Assembly (NCBI RefSeq): GCF_012027595.1
Contig: NZ_SNUR01000001.1
Span: 124,001-188,000 of the forward strand
DNA length: 64,000 nucleotides
Source: Thermococcus sp. Bubb.Bath
Lineage (GTDB): Archaea; Methanobacteriota_B; Thermococci; Thermococcales; Thermococcaceae
Direction of reading: 5' to 3'
Position numbers and translations under genes: made by a program. Within the stretch, counting starts at the first letter, position 1, and each line of letters opens with the position of its first letter. The notes beneath the pieces were generated by a model, which was not told where the DNA came from, made no database searches, and was given only the letters and a program-made list of their open reading frames with translations. Shown here one piece after another: positions 7,456 through 15,492 of the stretch.

Positions 7456-8901
7456 TCACTCACCGAAGTACTTTTTGAAGAGCCCTTCAAGCCTCTTGAG
7501 AACTTCTGGGTCTTCCTCCATTTCCTCAACTACCCTTCCGCCCATCTCTTCCGGGAGTTTTCTGGTCGCGTCAATCCCGAGCTTGCTTCCGAGAGGTGGG
7601 TTTGGAACGGCCGGGTCGAGTACATCTGTGTGGGCGTTGGGAACAACCAGAACGTCCCTCTGCGGGTCAACGAAGGAAGCTATCGCCCAGATAACCCGGT
7701 TGATGTCATGTGGGTCGATATCCTCGCTGACCACAACGATAACCTTCGTGAGCGCGGCCTGTCCTGTCCCCCAGAGGGCATTCAATACCTTCTTTCCGTG
7801 TCCGGGGTAGCGCTTCTTTATCGAGACTATCGCTACCCCCTGGAAGACTCCATATTCAGGAAAGTTTACGTCAACGACCTCCGGGAGAACCATCCTCATC
7901 ATGGGTAGGAAGATTCTCTCGGTGGCCTTTCCAATCACGGCATCCTCCAGCGGCGGCTTACCCACGACCGAGCCGTAGTATATCGGGTCGTCGCGGTAGT
8001 AAACCCTCTCTGCGTGGAAAACCGGGTAGAGCTCGTTCCTCTCGGCTGGCTTGTCGTAGAATCCGAAGTGGTCTCCGAACGGGCCTTCCTCGTGGAGTTC
8101 GCTCACATCAACGTAGCCCTCTATCACCGCTTCCGCGTTGGCCGGAACCAAAACTCCGTTAGGCAGGCGGTAGAGTTCGAGGCCCTTTCCACGGACGAAG
8201 CCGGCGAAGAGGAGCTTGTCGAGAGGATATGGAACCGGGGAGACTGCCGTTAGGAGAGTGCCTATGTCAGAGCCGATAGCTATCGCAACCGGCATCTTTC
8301 CTCCGTTTCTCTCAAGGTACTCCAGCCACGCCTGGCTTCCGCGCTTGTGAATCTGCCAGTGGATAATTCCTCTCTCGCCGTCGAGGAGCATGACCCTGTA
8401 AACGCTTATCGAGTTCACTCCCTTAGGATCGGAGAAGCAGACGAGAGGATAAGTTAGGTACCTGCCAGCGTCTTTGGGCCAGGTCTTGAATGCAGGGATG
8501 AAGTCAAGAGGACCATCCTCAATCACGTTCTTCGTGAACTCAGCCTTCCTCACGACCTTTGGGAGGTAAGCGCTCATCTCCTTCAGCCTTCCGAGGGAAG
8601 AGAGCTTATCCGAGAAGCCAAGCGGAAGGCCCTCGAAGAGCTTAAGGGGTCTCTCGCCTATCTCCTCAAGCCTCTCAACGTTGAGGGCTTTCTTCAGCGT
8701 TTCAACGCTCGTGAAGAGATTCCCAGCCACTCCCCACTCAGGATAACCCTTAACCTTCTCGAAGAGAACCGCTCCAGCTCTGGAGTACATAACCTTCCTC
8801 AGAAATGCTGGTATCTCAAGCTCCGGCGAAAGCTCTTCATCTACCCTTATCAGCTCTCCCCTCTTCTCAAGCCAGTCGAGGTATTCACGCATGTCCTTCA
8901 T
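7456..8901 (-). CDS. ubiD: UbiD-family prenylated-FMN decarboxylase (quinone biosynthesis)
   Basis: Decarboxylates the prenylated aromatic acid using prenylated FMN. The 481-residue length and the ordered motifs fit UbiD/MqnL: SISVYRVMLLDGERG with the Arg of the cofactor site, EGPFGDHFGFYD with the active-site Glu, and the C-terminal LGSKLGIDATRKLPEE. The cofactor needs a UbiX flavin prenyltransferase, which is not in this window and must be encoded elsewhere. The gene sits three bases after the ABC ATPase and one base before ubiA. Related decarboxylases act on other aromatics, but the UbiA-UbiD-UbiE arrangement supports quinone synthesis. Confidence 0.92.
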   Translation of the reverse strand: MKDMREYLDWLEKRGELIRVDEELSPELEIPAFLRKVMYSRAGAVLFEKVKGYPEWGVAGNLFTSVETLKKALNVERLEEIGERPLKLFEGLPLGFSDKLSSLGRLKEMSAYLPKVVRKAEFTKNVIEDGPLDFIPAFKTWPKDAGRYLTYPLVCFSDPKGVNSISVYRVMLLDGERGIIHWQIHKRGSQAWLEYLERNGGKMPVAIAIGSDIGTLLTAVSPVPYPLDKLLFAGFVRGKGLELYRLPNGVLVPANAEAVIEGYVDVSELHEEGPFGDHFGFYDKPAERNELYPVFHAERVYYRDDPIYYGSVVGKPPLEDAVIGKATERIFLPMMRMVLPEVVDVNFPEYGVFQGVAIVSIKKRYPGHGKKVLNALWGTGQAALTKVIVVVSEDIDPHDINRVIWAIASFVDPQRDVLVVPNAHTDVLDPAVPNPPLGSKLGIDATRKLPEEMGGRVVEEMEEDPEVLKRLEGLFKKYFGE

Positions 8902-8904
8902 CGC

Positions 8905-9669
8905 TTAGACCTCCACCTTCGGCCTTAAAACCCTTTCACCGCCGCACTCAATCAGCTTGAGCTCCACCCCGTAGGCCTCGCTCAGGAGCTTCTCGTCTAT
9001 GACCTTCTCGGGATTCCCTTCGGCGATTATCCTTCCATCTTTCATCAGCACAACCCTGTCCGCGAAAAGCCCGGCGAGGTTTGGATCGTGGAGGACCACG
9101 AGGGAGCCAACACCTCCTTTTGTGAGCTTCTTCACGGTCTGGAGAACTAAAAGGGCGTTTTTGAGGTCGAGTTCGCTCGTGGGCTCGTCGAGGATGAGGT
9201 ACTTCGGAGACGTCATCAAAGCCCTTGCCGTCAGGAGAAGCCTTATCTGCCCGCCGCTCAGGGAGGTATATGGTTTATGAGCTTGGTTTTCAAGGTCGAA
9301 AAGCTTCAAAAGTTTCAGGGCCCATTTTTTATGTCTTTCGTTTGGAGCGCTGAAGGGTCCCAGCTCCGGGGTGGCGCCGAGGAGCACGAAGTCCAGAACT
9401 TTGAACGGAAACGTTGGAACGTGGCTTTGAGGCACGAAGCCGAGCAGTTTTGCCTTCTCTCCTAGGGGAAGCCGGTGGATGTCCCTCCCTTCAACCAACA
9501 CCCTACCTTTGCTGGGCTTTATCATGCCGTAGATGAGCTTGAGCAGGGTGCTCTTTCCGGCACCGTTCGGCCCTATTATCGCAACTAACTCGCCCCCCTT
9601 GAGTGAGAGGCTGATGTTTTCAATCGCAAAATCGCCGTAGGAGAAGTAAAGGCCTTCAGCCTTTAGCAT
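8905..9669 (-). CDS. ABC transporter ATPase, iron/heme/cobalamin (FecE/BtuD) type
   Basis: Powers the FecCD-type importer. The 254-residue protein has Walker A GPNGAGKST, signature SLSGGQ, Walker B YLILDEPTSELD and the switch His in VVLHDPNLA. The ATG at 9669 is preferred over a TTG at 9678. It overlaps the flavodoxin gene by 14 bases. In this family cargo includes ferric siderophores, heme and corrinoids. A flavodoxin of HemG type lying between the permease and this ATPase, together with cydAB and a ferrochelatase nearby, makes heme or a porphyrin the most attractive cargo, by inference. Confidence 0.9.
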   Translation of the reverse strand: MLKAEGLYFSYGDFAIENISLSLKGGELVAIIGPNGAGKSTLLKLIYGMIKPSKGRVLVEGRDIHRLPLGEKAKLLGFVPQSHVPTFPFKVLDFVLLGATPELGPFSAPNERHKKWALKLLKLFDLENQAHKPYTSLSGGQIRLLLTARALMTSPKYLILDEPTSELDLKNALLVLQTVKKLTKGGVGSLVVLHDPNLAGLFADRVVLMKDGRIIAEGNPEKVIDEKLLSEAYGVELKLIECGGERVLRPKVEV

Positions 9670-10273
9670 TCCTCTCAAGCTCCCTTATTTTCTCCATGAA
9701 GTCGAAGTCCTCAACCTTCTCCAGCTCGCCCCTCTTGAAGTGCTTACCAAACCAGTCGTAGTAGAGGAGCGTTCTCTTCACGAAGGCCCTGACGTCCTCC
9801 TCCCTGTAAAGGCTTTTCCTTTCGAGCCTCTCTCCAAGCGCCAGGTAAAACCTCTCCATCTTCCGCCTGTCCTCTTCGCTCAGCTTCTCCGGCTCGACAT
9901 CTCCACCTATTAGTGTCCCGTAGAAGGGCGGAACCTCGAAGGCTTCTATTAGAGGCTGTGAGTATGCTATCCCACCGTGCAGTCTGCCCATGAAGACCGA
10001 ACCAGCGAGGTGCATCGCAACGAGGAAGAACGCCTTTGGAACCTCTTCAAGCTCCTTCCTATGCTTCTCAACCCACTCCATAATGTTCCAGTGCGGGCCG
10101 TCGCGGTAGACCGGAGCGGCCATTATCACGATGTCGTAGCCCTCTGGAGCCGGGTCATCTTCAGCCCTCTTCACATCTACCTCGTGCCCCTCTTTCTCCA
10201 GCAGGGAAGAGGTGAGCTTTACGGCCTTTTCGGTTGAGCCATATCTTGTCGTGTAAACTATTAAAACCCTCAC
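9656..10273 (-). CDS. flavodoxin-domain protein, HemG-like (possible porphyrinogen oxidase)
   Basis: A 205-residue FMN-binding flavodoxin fold: phosphate loop TTRYGSTEKAV at residues about 8-18 and the ring-binding segment APVYRDGPHWN. The order and spacing resemble menaquinone-dependent protoporphyrinogen oxidase HemG, which oxidises protoporphyrinogen IX and passes electrons to quinone. The C-terminal half carries an extra charged region. The GTG at 10273 overlaps the stop of the permease and has GGGGGTGG six bases upstream. Being cotranscribed with quinone genes and near a ferrochelatase supports a porphyrinogen role, but general flavodoxins share the fold, so the specific function is moderate confidence. 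Confidence 0.75.
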   Translation of the reverse strand: MRVLIVYTTRYGSTEKAVKLTSSLLEKEGHEVDVKRAEDDPAPEGYDIVIMAAPVYRDGPHWNIMEWVEKHRKELEEVPKAFFLVAMHLAGSVFMGRLHGGIAYSQPLIEAFEVPPFYGTLIGGDVEPEKLSEEDRRKMERFYLALGERLERKSLYREEDVRAFVKRTLLYYDWFGKHFKRGELEKVEDFDFMEKIRELERNAKG

Positions 10274-11211
10274 TCCCATCCACCCCCGGTCTTTCTGAGG
10301 AGATAAGCGAAGAACGGAACGCCGACAACGGTGGTTATTATCCCAACAGGGACGTCCCCCGGCAGGAGCCTCACTATAACGTCCGCCAAAACCATAACCG
10401 TTATTCCCAGTGAGACCGTGGCCGGAATCAGCTTTGAGTGCTCCGGGCCAACGAGCATTCTGGCAGTGTGCGGAACGATTAAACCGACCCACCCGATTAT
10501 CCCGGTGAAGGAGATAACCAGAACCGTCAGCAGAGCCGATATGAAGATGAATATTCCCCTCCACAGCGGGACGTTCACTCCAAGGAGTTCTGCCTCATCC
10601 CCGAGGCTCATGACGTTCAATCTAAACCTGAGCAGGTAGAGGAGTACCGCGAGAACGACAACCCCCGGAAGGGAATAGTCAACGGTCTCCCACGTGGCGT
10701 TGGATAAACTGCCCATGAGCCAGACTACCAGGCCTGAAAGGCTCTCGCTCGGAAGGAGGAGCTCAAGAAGAGCAAGTAGAGCGGAAAAAAGCGAAGTGAC
10801 TATTATGCCCGCCAGAACCAGCGAGACCGTTGAGACCCTGCCGTTCACCCTCGCGAGGGAATAGGCGGTGAAAACGGCGAGGAGGCCAAAAATCAGCGCA
10901 AGGGGAGCTATCCCAGCCATCGGGAGGAATGAGACCGCTACCGCCGCCCCAAGGGCCACCCCCGAGGAGACGCCGAGGATGTATGTATCAACGAGCGGGT
11001 TCCTAAAAACAGCCTGGAGAACCATCCCGCCCAGGCCAAGGGCCATTCCTGCGGATATCCCCATGAGTGTCCTTGGAAGTCTGATGTCCCAGATAATTAT
11101 TTTTCCAAGCGAGTCAAGGTGGAAGGGATTCGTGGGATAGCTACCCACGAAGATTCCAAGGAAAACGGCAACCGCTGGAAAGACAAGCAGGAGGAAGGCT
11201 TCTTTCCTCAT
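10270..11211 (-). CDS. ABC transporter permease, FecCD/BtuC family
   Basis: Forms the membrane channel of an iron-chelate, heme or corrinoid importer. The 313-residue protein has about nine to ten transmembrane helices and the family segments LGLGGMVLQAVFRNPLVDTY and FTGIIGWVGLIVPHTARMLVG. Its ATG at 11211 overlaps the TGA of the upstream binding-protein gene (AATGA), and its own stop overlaps the flavodoxin start, so translation is coupled on both sides. Two binding-protein-like genes precede it. Confidence 0.92.
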   Translation of the reverse strand: MRKEAFLLLVFPAVAVFLGIFVGSYPTNPFHLDSLGKIIIWDIRLPRTLMGISAGMALGLGGMVLQAVFRNPLVDTYILGVSSGVALGAAVAVSFLPMAGIAPLALIFGLLAVFTAYSLARVNGRVSTVSLVLAGIIVTSLFSALLALLELLLPSESLSGLVVWLMGSLSNATWETVDYSLPGVVVLAVLLYLLRFRLNVMSLGDEAELLGVNVPLWRGIFIFISALLTVLVISFTGIIGWVGLIVPHTARMLVGPEHSKLIPATVSLGITVMVLADVIVRLLPGDVPVGIITTVVGVPFFAYLLRKTGGGWE

Positions 11212-12083
11212 TTCTCTACCCCGCAGAGCCTGTAGAGTTCCTTGGCGATAGATCCCCATTCTGGATAGTGGTCAGGATAGATGACCCTTCCGAGCTGATA
11301 TATCCCGGGTATTATCCTTGGACTCCAGCGCATAAAGCCCTTTCTGTCTATCGCCGAGCCCAGGATGTGAACTTCTCCAGCATCTACGGCCTTTACCTTC
11401 CTCCACTCGCTTGAGTCGAGCATTTCATCCCTGATTTCCCTCAGCTTCTCTTCATTCGTCAGGACGCTGGTGAGCAGGATGAAAACGTCAGCCTCGCTAA
11501 AGCGCTTTACGAACTCTTCGAATGGGACTGGAACCACCTTCCTGTGTGTCGGGAGCTTCGCCATATACTCTGCCCCCGTCTTCTCAACTGCATCGCTGAG
11601 GACGTTGGTCTGGGTCACGACGTTTATCCCGCGGTAGAGCATCACTACCTTTCTCCTCTCTTCAACTCCACTGGCGATTTCTCCGATCCTTTCAAGGTGT
11701 CTCCTGTAGAATTCGAGGAGCGCCGAAGGGTCTCCTCCGAGCAGGCTGGCAATCTTCTGGGTTATTTGAAAGAGGTCCTCCACCTTAACGATGTCGAAGA
11801 GCGCTAATTTTGCATTGTGTCTCTCGGCGAAGGCCTTGAGCTCATCAATGCTGTATAGTGTGTCTATCTCGAAGTCCATTATGACATCTGGCTTTAGCTC
11901 CTCAAGGACGTCCCAGTATGTCAGCTTCTCCCTTTGGAGGTACTTGCCAACTACGGGCCTGTCCCGGAAGTCTGGGAGGCAGTAGTCGAGCCCTATCTCC
12001 TCGTTGACGCCGACAACCCTGCCCCCGGCACCGACCAGCTTTGCTATCTCTACGAGCGACGCAGGAAAGATTACCGCCCTCAA
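11208..12083 (-). CDS. FecB/BtuF-like binding protein without signal peptide
   Basis: A 291-residue homologue of the product of the next gene upstream. The two proteins align from MRAVIFPASLVEIAKLVGAG here with RAVILSTSALEIAQLLNAS there, and again at the C-terminal MRWSPRIIPGIYQLGRVIYP / LRWSPRMAVGIWVIGRAIYP. This copy begins where the mature domain of the other begins: no signal peptide, no lipobox and no leading strand. Only 24 bases separate it from the upstream gene, so no missing leader is hidden there. A GGGGTGAG site precedes a TTG start. It may be a cytoplasmic binding protein, an inactive duplicate, or need partner secretion; I cannot decide. Confidence 0.8.
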   Translation of the reverse strand: MRAVIFPASLVEIAKLVGAGGRVVGVNEEIGLDYCLPDFRDRPVVGKYLQREKLTYWDVLEELKPDVIMDFEIDTLYSIDELKAFAERHNAKLALFDIVKVEDLFQITQKIASLLGGDPSALLEFYRRHLERIGEIASGVEERRKVVMLYRGINVVTQTNVLSDAVEKTGAEYMAKLPTHRKVVPVPFEEFVKRFSEADVFILLTSVLTNEEKLREIRDEMLDSSEWRKVKAVDAGEVHILGSAIDRKGFMRWSPRIIPGIYQLGRVIYPDHYPEWGSIAKELYRLCGVEK

Positions 12084-12107
12084 GCTCTCACCCCAAAAAG
12101 AAAATGG

Positions 12108-13175
12108 TCAGGAAAGGAAGGGGTAGAACTTCTTTGTGAACTCCACTGCCTTCTCCTCCCAGTTCGGATAGTAGTTCGGGTAGATGGCCCTTCCTATCAC
12201 CCAGATTCCCACTGCCATGCGCGGGCTCCACCGGAGGAATGAATTCCTGCCCATGTCAGCCCTCAGGATTATCACGTTGCCCTCGCTGACGGCCTTTATG
12301 CCCTTCCACGCCTCGTCATTCAGCATCTCGTTCTTAAGGGCCTCAACCTTGTCATAGGGTGTTACAGCGCTCGTGAGCAAAATGACCACATCGGCGTTCT
12401 TGAACTGGGTTATGATCTTCTCTTCATCGAGTGGAACTCTGACAGGCGTGTAGCCGTTGAAGGTGAAGTTGGCCATGTAATCAGCGCCGACCAGCCTCAC
12501 TGCCTGGGCCAGAACGTCGTTGCCGTTTACCACGTAGTACTTGCCCATTATCGGCTGTATCATTACCACTTTCTTCCTCTCGCCGGCGGGTATCTTCTCG
12601 GCGATCTTCTTAACCTCGCTTACCTGCTCGTTGAAGTACTTCTCAAACTCACTCGCCTTTTCCTCCTTGCCGAAGACCTTTCCAAGCAGTTCAACAGCTT
12701 TGGGAATGTCGTTAAGCCTGTCCTCGCGGAGCATTATGACGGGGATTCCATAGCTGGCCGACTTGTTCAGGAACTCGTCAACGTTGTAGAACTTCTTGAG
12801 GTAAAGGTCCACCATGAGGTCCGGCTTTAAGGCCAGGACTTCCTCCCAGTCGGTAACTTGGAGCATTCTTCCAACAACAGTCTTGTTCTTAAGGCTCGGA
12901 CTCAGGAAAGCGTCGGCCTTGGCGTCTCCTGTAATTCCAACCACTTGGTTGCTTGCGTTGAGTAGCTGGGCTATCTCAAGGGCTGACGTTGAGAGTATCA
13001 CTGCCCTCTGAACCGGAACCTTGACCGTAACGGTCCTCCCTACGAGGTCCTGGACGGTTATCTCCTTTGGCGTTGCTGACGTGGTTTTCTCAGTGCTTCC
13101 CGAGTTGCTCACACATCCTGCCGCAAAGACCGAAAACAGCAAAACCCCGATTACCAAAAATGCCTTCCACTTCAT
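12108..13175 (-). CDS. substrate-binding lipoprotein, FecB/BtuF family
   Basis: Extracellular binding component of the FecCD-type importer. The 355-residue precursor starts MKWKAFLVIGVLLFSVFAAGC, a signal peptide plus lipobox, then a Ser/Thr-rich linker and the helical-backbone binding domain (RAVILSTSALEIAQLL; PDLMVDLYL; NADVVILLTSAVTPYD). The ATG at 13175 has GAGGTGG upstream. It lies 10 bases after the radical SAM gene in the same operon. The ligand could be a siderophore, heme, porphyrin or corrinoid. Near-identical C-terminal motifs in the signal-less paralogue downstream show a tandem duplication. Confidence 0.9.
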   Translation of the reverse strand: MKWKAFLVIGVLLFSVFAAGCVSNSGSTEKTTSATPKEITVQDLVGRTVTVKVPVQRAVILSTSALEIAQLLNASNQVVGITGDAKADAFLSPSLKNKTVVGRMLQVTDWEEVLALKPDLMVDLYLKKFYNVDEFLNKSASYGIPVIMLREDRLNDIPKAVELLGKVFGKEEKASEFEKYFNEQVSEVKKIAEKIPAGERKKVVMIQPIMGKYYVVNGNDVLAQAVRLVGADYMANFTFNGYTPVRVPLDEEKIITQFKNADVVILLTSAVTPYDKVEALKNEMLNDEAWKGIKAVSEGNVIILRADMGRNSFLRWSPRMAVGIWVIGRAIYPNYYPNWEEKAVEFTKKFYPFLS

Positions 13176-13185
13176 TTCCACCACC

Positions 13186-14391
13186 TCAAATCGGCTTTTC
13201 TTCACCAAAGGTTCCTATTGGAAGGGTTATCCCAAGCTGAGAGGCGAGCTTGAGGTAAGTTCCGGGATGATACGGACAGGCGGGGTCTTCGGCGAGCGGG
13301 TCAACGTGGTATGCATAAGCCCTTGCCCTGCTCCCCCCGCAGACCTCTTTAAACTCGCAGAGGCCGCACCTTCCCTTGAACTCGGCCGAGCGGAGTTTTC
13401 TCATGAGCTCGGAGTTCTGGTAGATTTCGACGAGGCTCTTCTCCCTCACGTTTCCAGCTGGGTAGGGCAGGAAGCCGCTCGGGTAAACGTTGCCGTTGTA
13501 GGCTATGAAGACTATGCCCTTGCCGTCCCTCGTTCCCATCGTCTGTGCCTTGGCTTCCCCTCCTTCGCCAAGGAGCTCAACTAATCTCTTCTTGAGCCTG
13601 AAGTAGAGCTCCCCCGGCTTGAGAACATCGTCCGGGTTTATTCCCTTCTCCTCAAGGGCCTTCCTCATTATAGCAACCCTTCTGAACATCGGGCCCTCGG
13701 TTGTCCTCACGAGGAGGTGTTTAGATGCCTCGTAGAGGAAGTGGGTAACGTCCTCCCACTCCTTAGGTTTCAAGTCGCTCTCAAAGCTCCCCCTGCCTGT
13801 TGGAACGAGGTAGAAGACCTCCCAGATGTTCACGCCGAGCTCTTTGAGGAGTTTTACCATCTCCGGAAGGCCATCAACGGTCTCGCGCATAACTACCGTG
13901 TTCACCTGAATGCTCACATCTCTCTTCAGGAACTCCCTTATGGTCCAGACAGTCCTCTCCCAGGTCCCCTCGATGCCCCTTATGGCGTCGTGAACCTCAG
14001 GAAACGGGCTGTCTAGGCTTATACTGACGGCCTTAACACCGTGCTTGACTATCTCCTCTATCATCTCCTCGGTGAGAAGGGGTGTAACTGCTGGAGCGAG
14101 GCCTACTCTAATTCCCTTTTCCACCGCGTGGTCTATCAACTCGAAGATGTCCTTCCTCATGAGCGGGTCGCCGCCTGTCAGAATGAGTATTGGATAAGGT
14201 CTTCCAAAATCAGTGAGCGAGTCTATGAGTCTCTTTCCTTCCTCTGTTGTCAGCTCGCCAGGAAGGGCCTGGAGGATAGCTTCAGCTCGGCAGTGCTTGC
14301 ACTTGAGCTGGCATGCCTTCGTCGTCTCCCAGAAGACGAGGACTGGCTTTCCATTGTAAGGCCAGGAGCCGTGAGATTTACCTCGGTGCAT
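13186..14391 (-). CDS. radical SAM/SPASM protein, AhbD-like (possible heme synthase step)
   Basis: A 401-residue radical SAM enzyme. The SAM cluster is Cys27-Cys31-Cys34 in TTKACQLKCKHCRAEA, followed by LILTGGDPL. The C-terminal SPASM region (CGLCEFKEVCGGSRARAYAY, with a last Cys in ACPYHPG) binds a second Fe-S cluster. The pattern with NVYPSGFLPYPAGNVREKS matches what I remember of family TIGR04053, close to AhbD, which decarboxylates Fe-coproporphyrin III to heme b. First gene of the twelve-gene operon, with a promoter at 14436-14450 and GGTGG before the ATG. Operon partners (porphyrin-type flavodoxin, FecCD importer) support a heme role, but peptide-modifying relatives exist. Confidence 0.85.
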   Translation of the reverse strand: MHRGKSHGSWPYNGKPVLVFWETTKACQLKCKHCRAEAILQALPGELTTEEGKRLIDSLTDFGRPYPILILTGGDPLMRKDIFELIDHAVEKGIRVGLAPAVTPLLTEEMIEEIVKHGVKAVSISLDSPFPEVHDAIRGIEGTWERTVWTIREFLKRDVSIQVNTVVMRETVDGLPEMVKLLKELGVNIWEVFYLVPTGRGSFESDLKPKEWEDVTHFLYEASKHLLVRTTEGPMFRRVAIMRKALEEKGINPDDVLKPGELYFRLKKRLVELLGEGGEAKAQTMGTRDGKGIVFIAYNGNVYPSGFLPYPAGNVREKSLVEIYQNSELMRKLRSAEFKGRCGLCEFKEVCGGSRARAYAYHVDPLAEDPACPYHPGTYLKLASQLGITLPIGTFGEEKPI

Positions 14392-14435
14392 TTCGACCAC
14401 CGTCTCTTAGGTTATCAGAATGAACTTAGCATTAC

Positions 14436-14450
14436 CGAAATATAAACTTT
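14436..14450 (-). promoter_or_regulatory. promoter of the heme/quinone operon
   Basis: On the minus strand GTTTATATTTCG forms a TATA box about 50 bases before the radical SAM start. The 11-base string CGAAATATAAA (plus strand, 14436-14446) is identical at the flavodiiron promoter (33069-33079). The next promoter upstream is that of cydAB, so all twelve genes to 3546 probably depend on this one. Confidence 0.55.
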
Positions 14451-14496
14451 TCCCTGGAAAGTTCGAAATTCAAAGGTATAGAAAAGGAAGGGAGGT

Positions 14497-15492
14497 TCAG
14501 TAGTAGCCTTCCGCTTCTGTGGCCTTCCCGCCGAACATCTTGTAAACGTAGAGGGTGTAGCTCATGATGATTATTGCCAGCACTACTGAAACTCCGAGGA
14601 CTGCCTGGAGCGTCAGCGGGGATGCAGCAAGGGCGTGTATACTGAGCTTGAAGTTCGGGTCGGTGGTAGAGATGATCCAGTAGGGGTACATGCTGTAGTA
14701 GACGAGATAGACTACGAGAGGGAAGGCGAGCCAGCTGATGTAGAACGCCGCCTTCTCCGCGCCCTTCTTGATGAGATAGCCATCGAGCAGTGCCGCTATG
14801 AGGATTATCAGGGTCAGTGTCAATCCTCCTGGAGTCAGTGCCCTCTGGAAGCGGAGTGGAGCCCATATCTTCATGCCGACCACGGTCAGTAGGAGGAAGA
14901 TCACCGTGAGGACCCAGAAGCTGAGTGCATACCTTCTCATCTGCTCTTGGAGCTTCCCGGTGGTTTTGTAGACCGCCCAGTTGGCCCCGTGCCACATCAC
15001 CGCAAAGAGCACGAAGAGACCGACTATTAGCGGGAACGGCCTGAACAGTGTCAGAAGGGAGCCATGGAAGCCGCTGGCGTCAATGGGTATCCCCTCGATG
15101 AGGTTGCCGACGATTACGCCGAGGACTAAGGCTATCAGCGCGCTCACCGTGGCGAAGAGGTAGTCCCAGGTCTTCTTGTACTTCGTCCTGAACTCAAAGC
15201 TAACCGCCCTAAAGACGAACATGAACGCCAGGAACCAGACCGCGAGGTAGAAGGTGCTGAAGAGGACTGCGTAGAGGGCCGGCCACATTGCGAACAGCCC
15301 AGCTCCCCAGCTGATGAACCACACCTCATTGCCGTCCCATACCGGGGCCATCGTGTTCACAAGTAAGTCCCTGTCTTTCTGGTTCTTAACGAATGGAAGC
15401 AGGCTTCCAAGCCCGAGGTCGAAGCCGTCGAACGCTAAGTACATTCCAAGCAGGAAGGCTGAAAAGTAAAACCAGGCAGTCGCGTAGTCCAT
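14497..15492 (-). CDS. cydB: cytochrome bd quinol oxidase subunit II
   Basis: Structural partner of CydA in the membrane, needed for heme d insertion. The 331-residue protein has about eight to nine helices and begins with the CydB signature YLAFDGFDLGLG, followed by MAPVWDGNEVWFISWG. Length is a little shorter than E. coli CydB (379), typical of short-form subunits. The ATG overlaps the cydA stop (TGATG) with GGAGGTGG six bases before, so the two are translated together. Subunits of this kind are rare in Thermococcales as far as I know. Confidence 0.96.
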   Translation of the reverse strand: MDYATAWFYFSAFLLGMYLAFDGFDLGLGSLLPFVKNQKDRDLLVNTMAPVWDGNEVWFISWGAGLFAMWPALYAVLFSTFYLAVWFLAFMFVFRAVSFEFRTKYKKTWDYLFATVSALIALVLGVIVGNLIEGIPIDASGFHGSLLTLFRPFPLIVGLFVLFAVMWHGANWAVYKTTGKLQEQMRRYALSFWVLTVIFLLLTVVGMKIWAPLRFQRALTPGGLTLTLIILIAALLDGYLIKKGAEKAAFYISWLAFPLVVYLVYYSMYPYWIISTTDPNFKLSIHALAASPLTLQAVLGVSVVLAIIIMSYTLYVYKMFGGKATEAEGYY

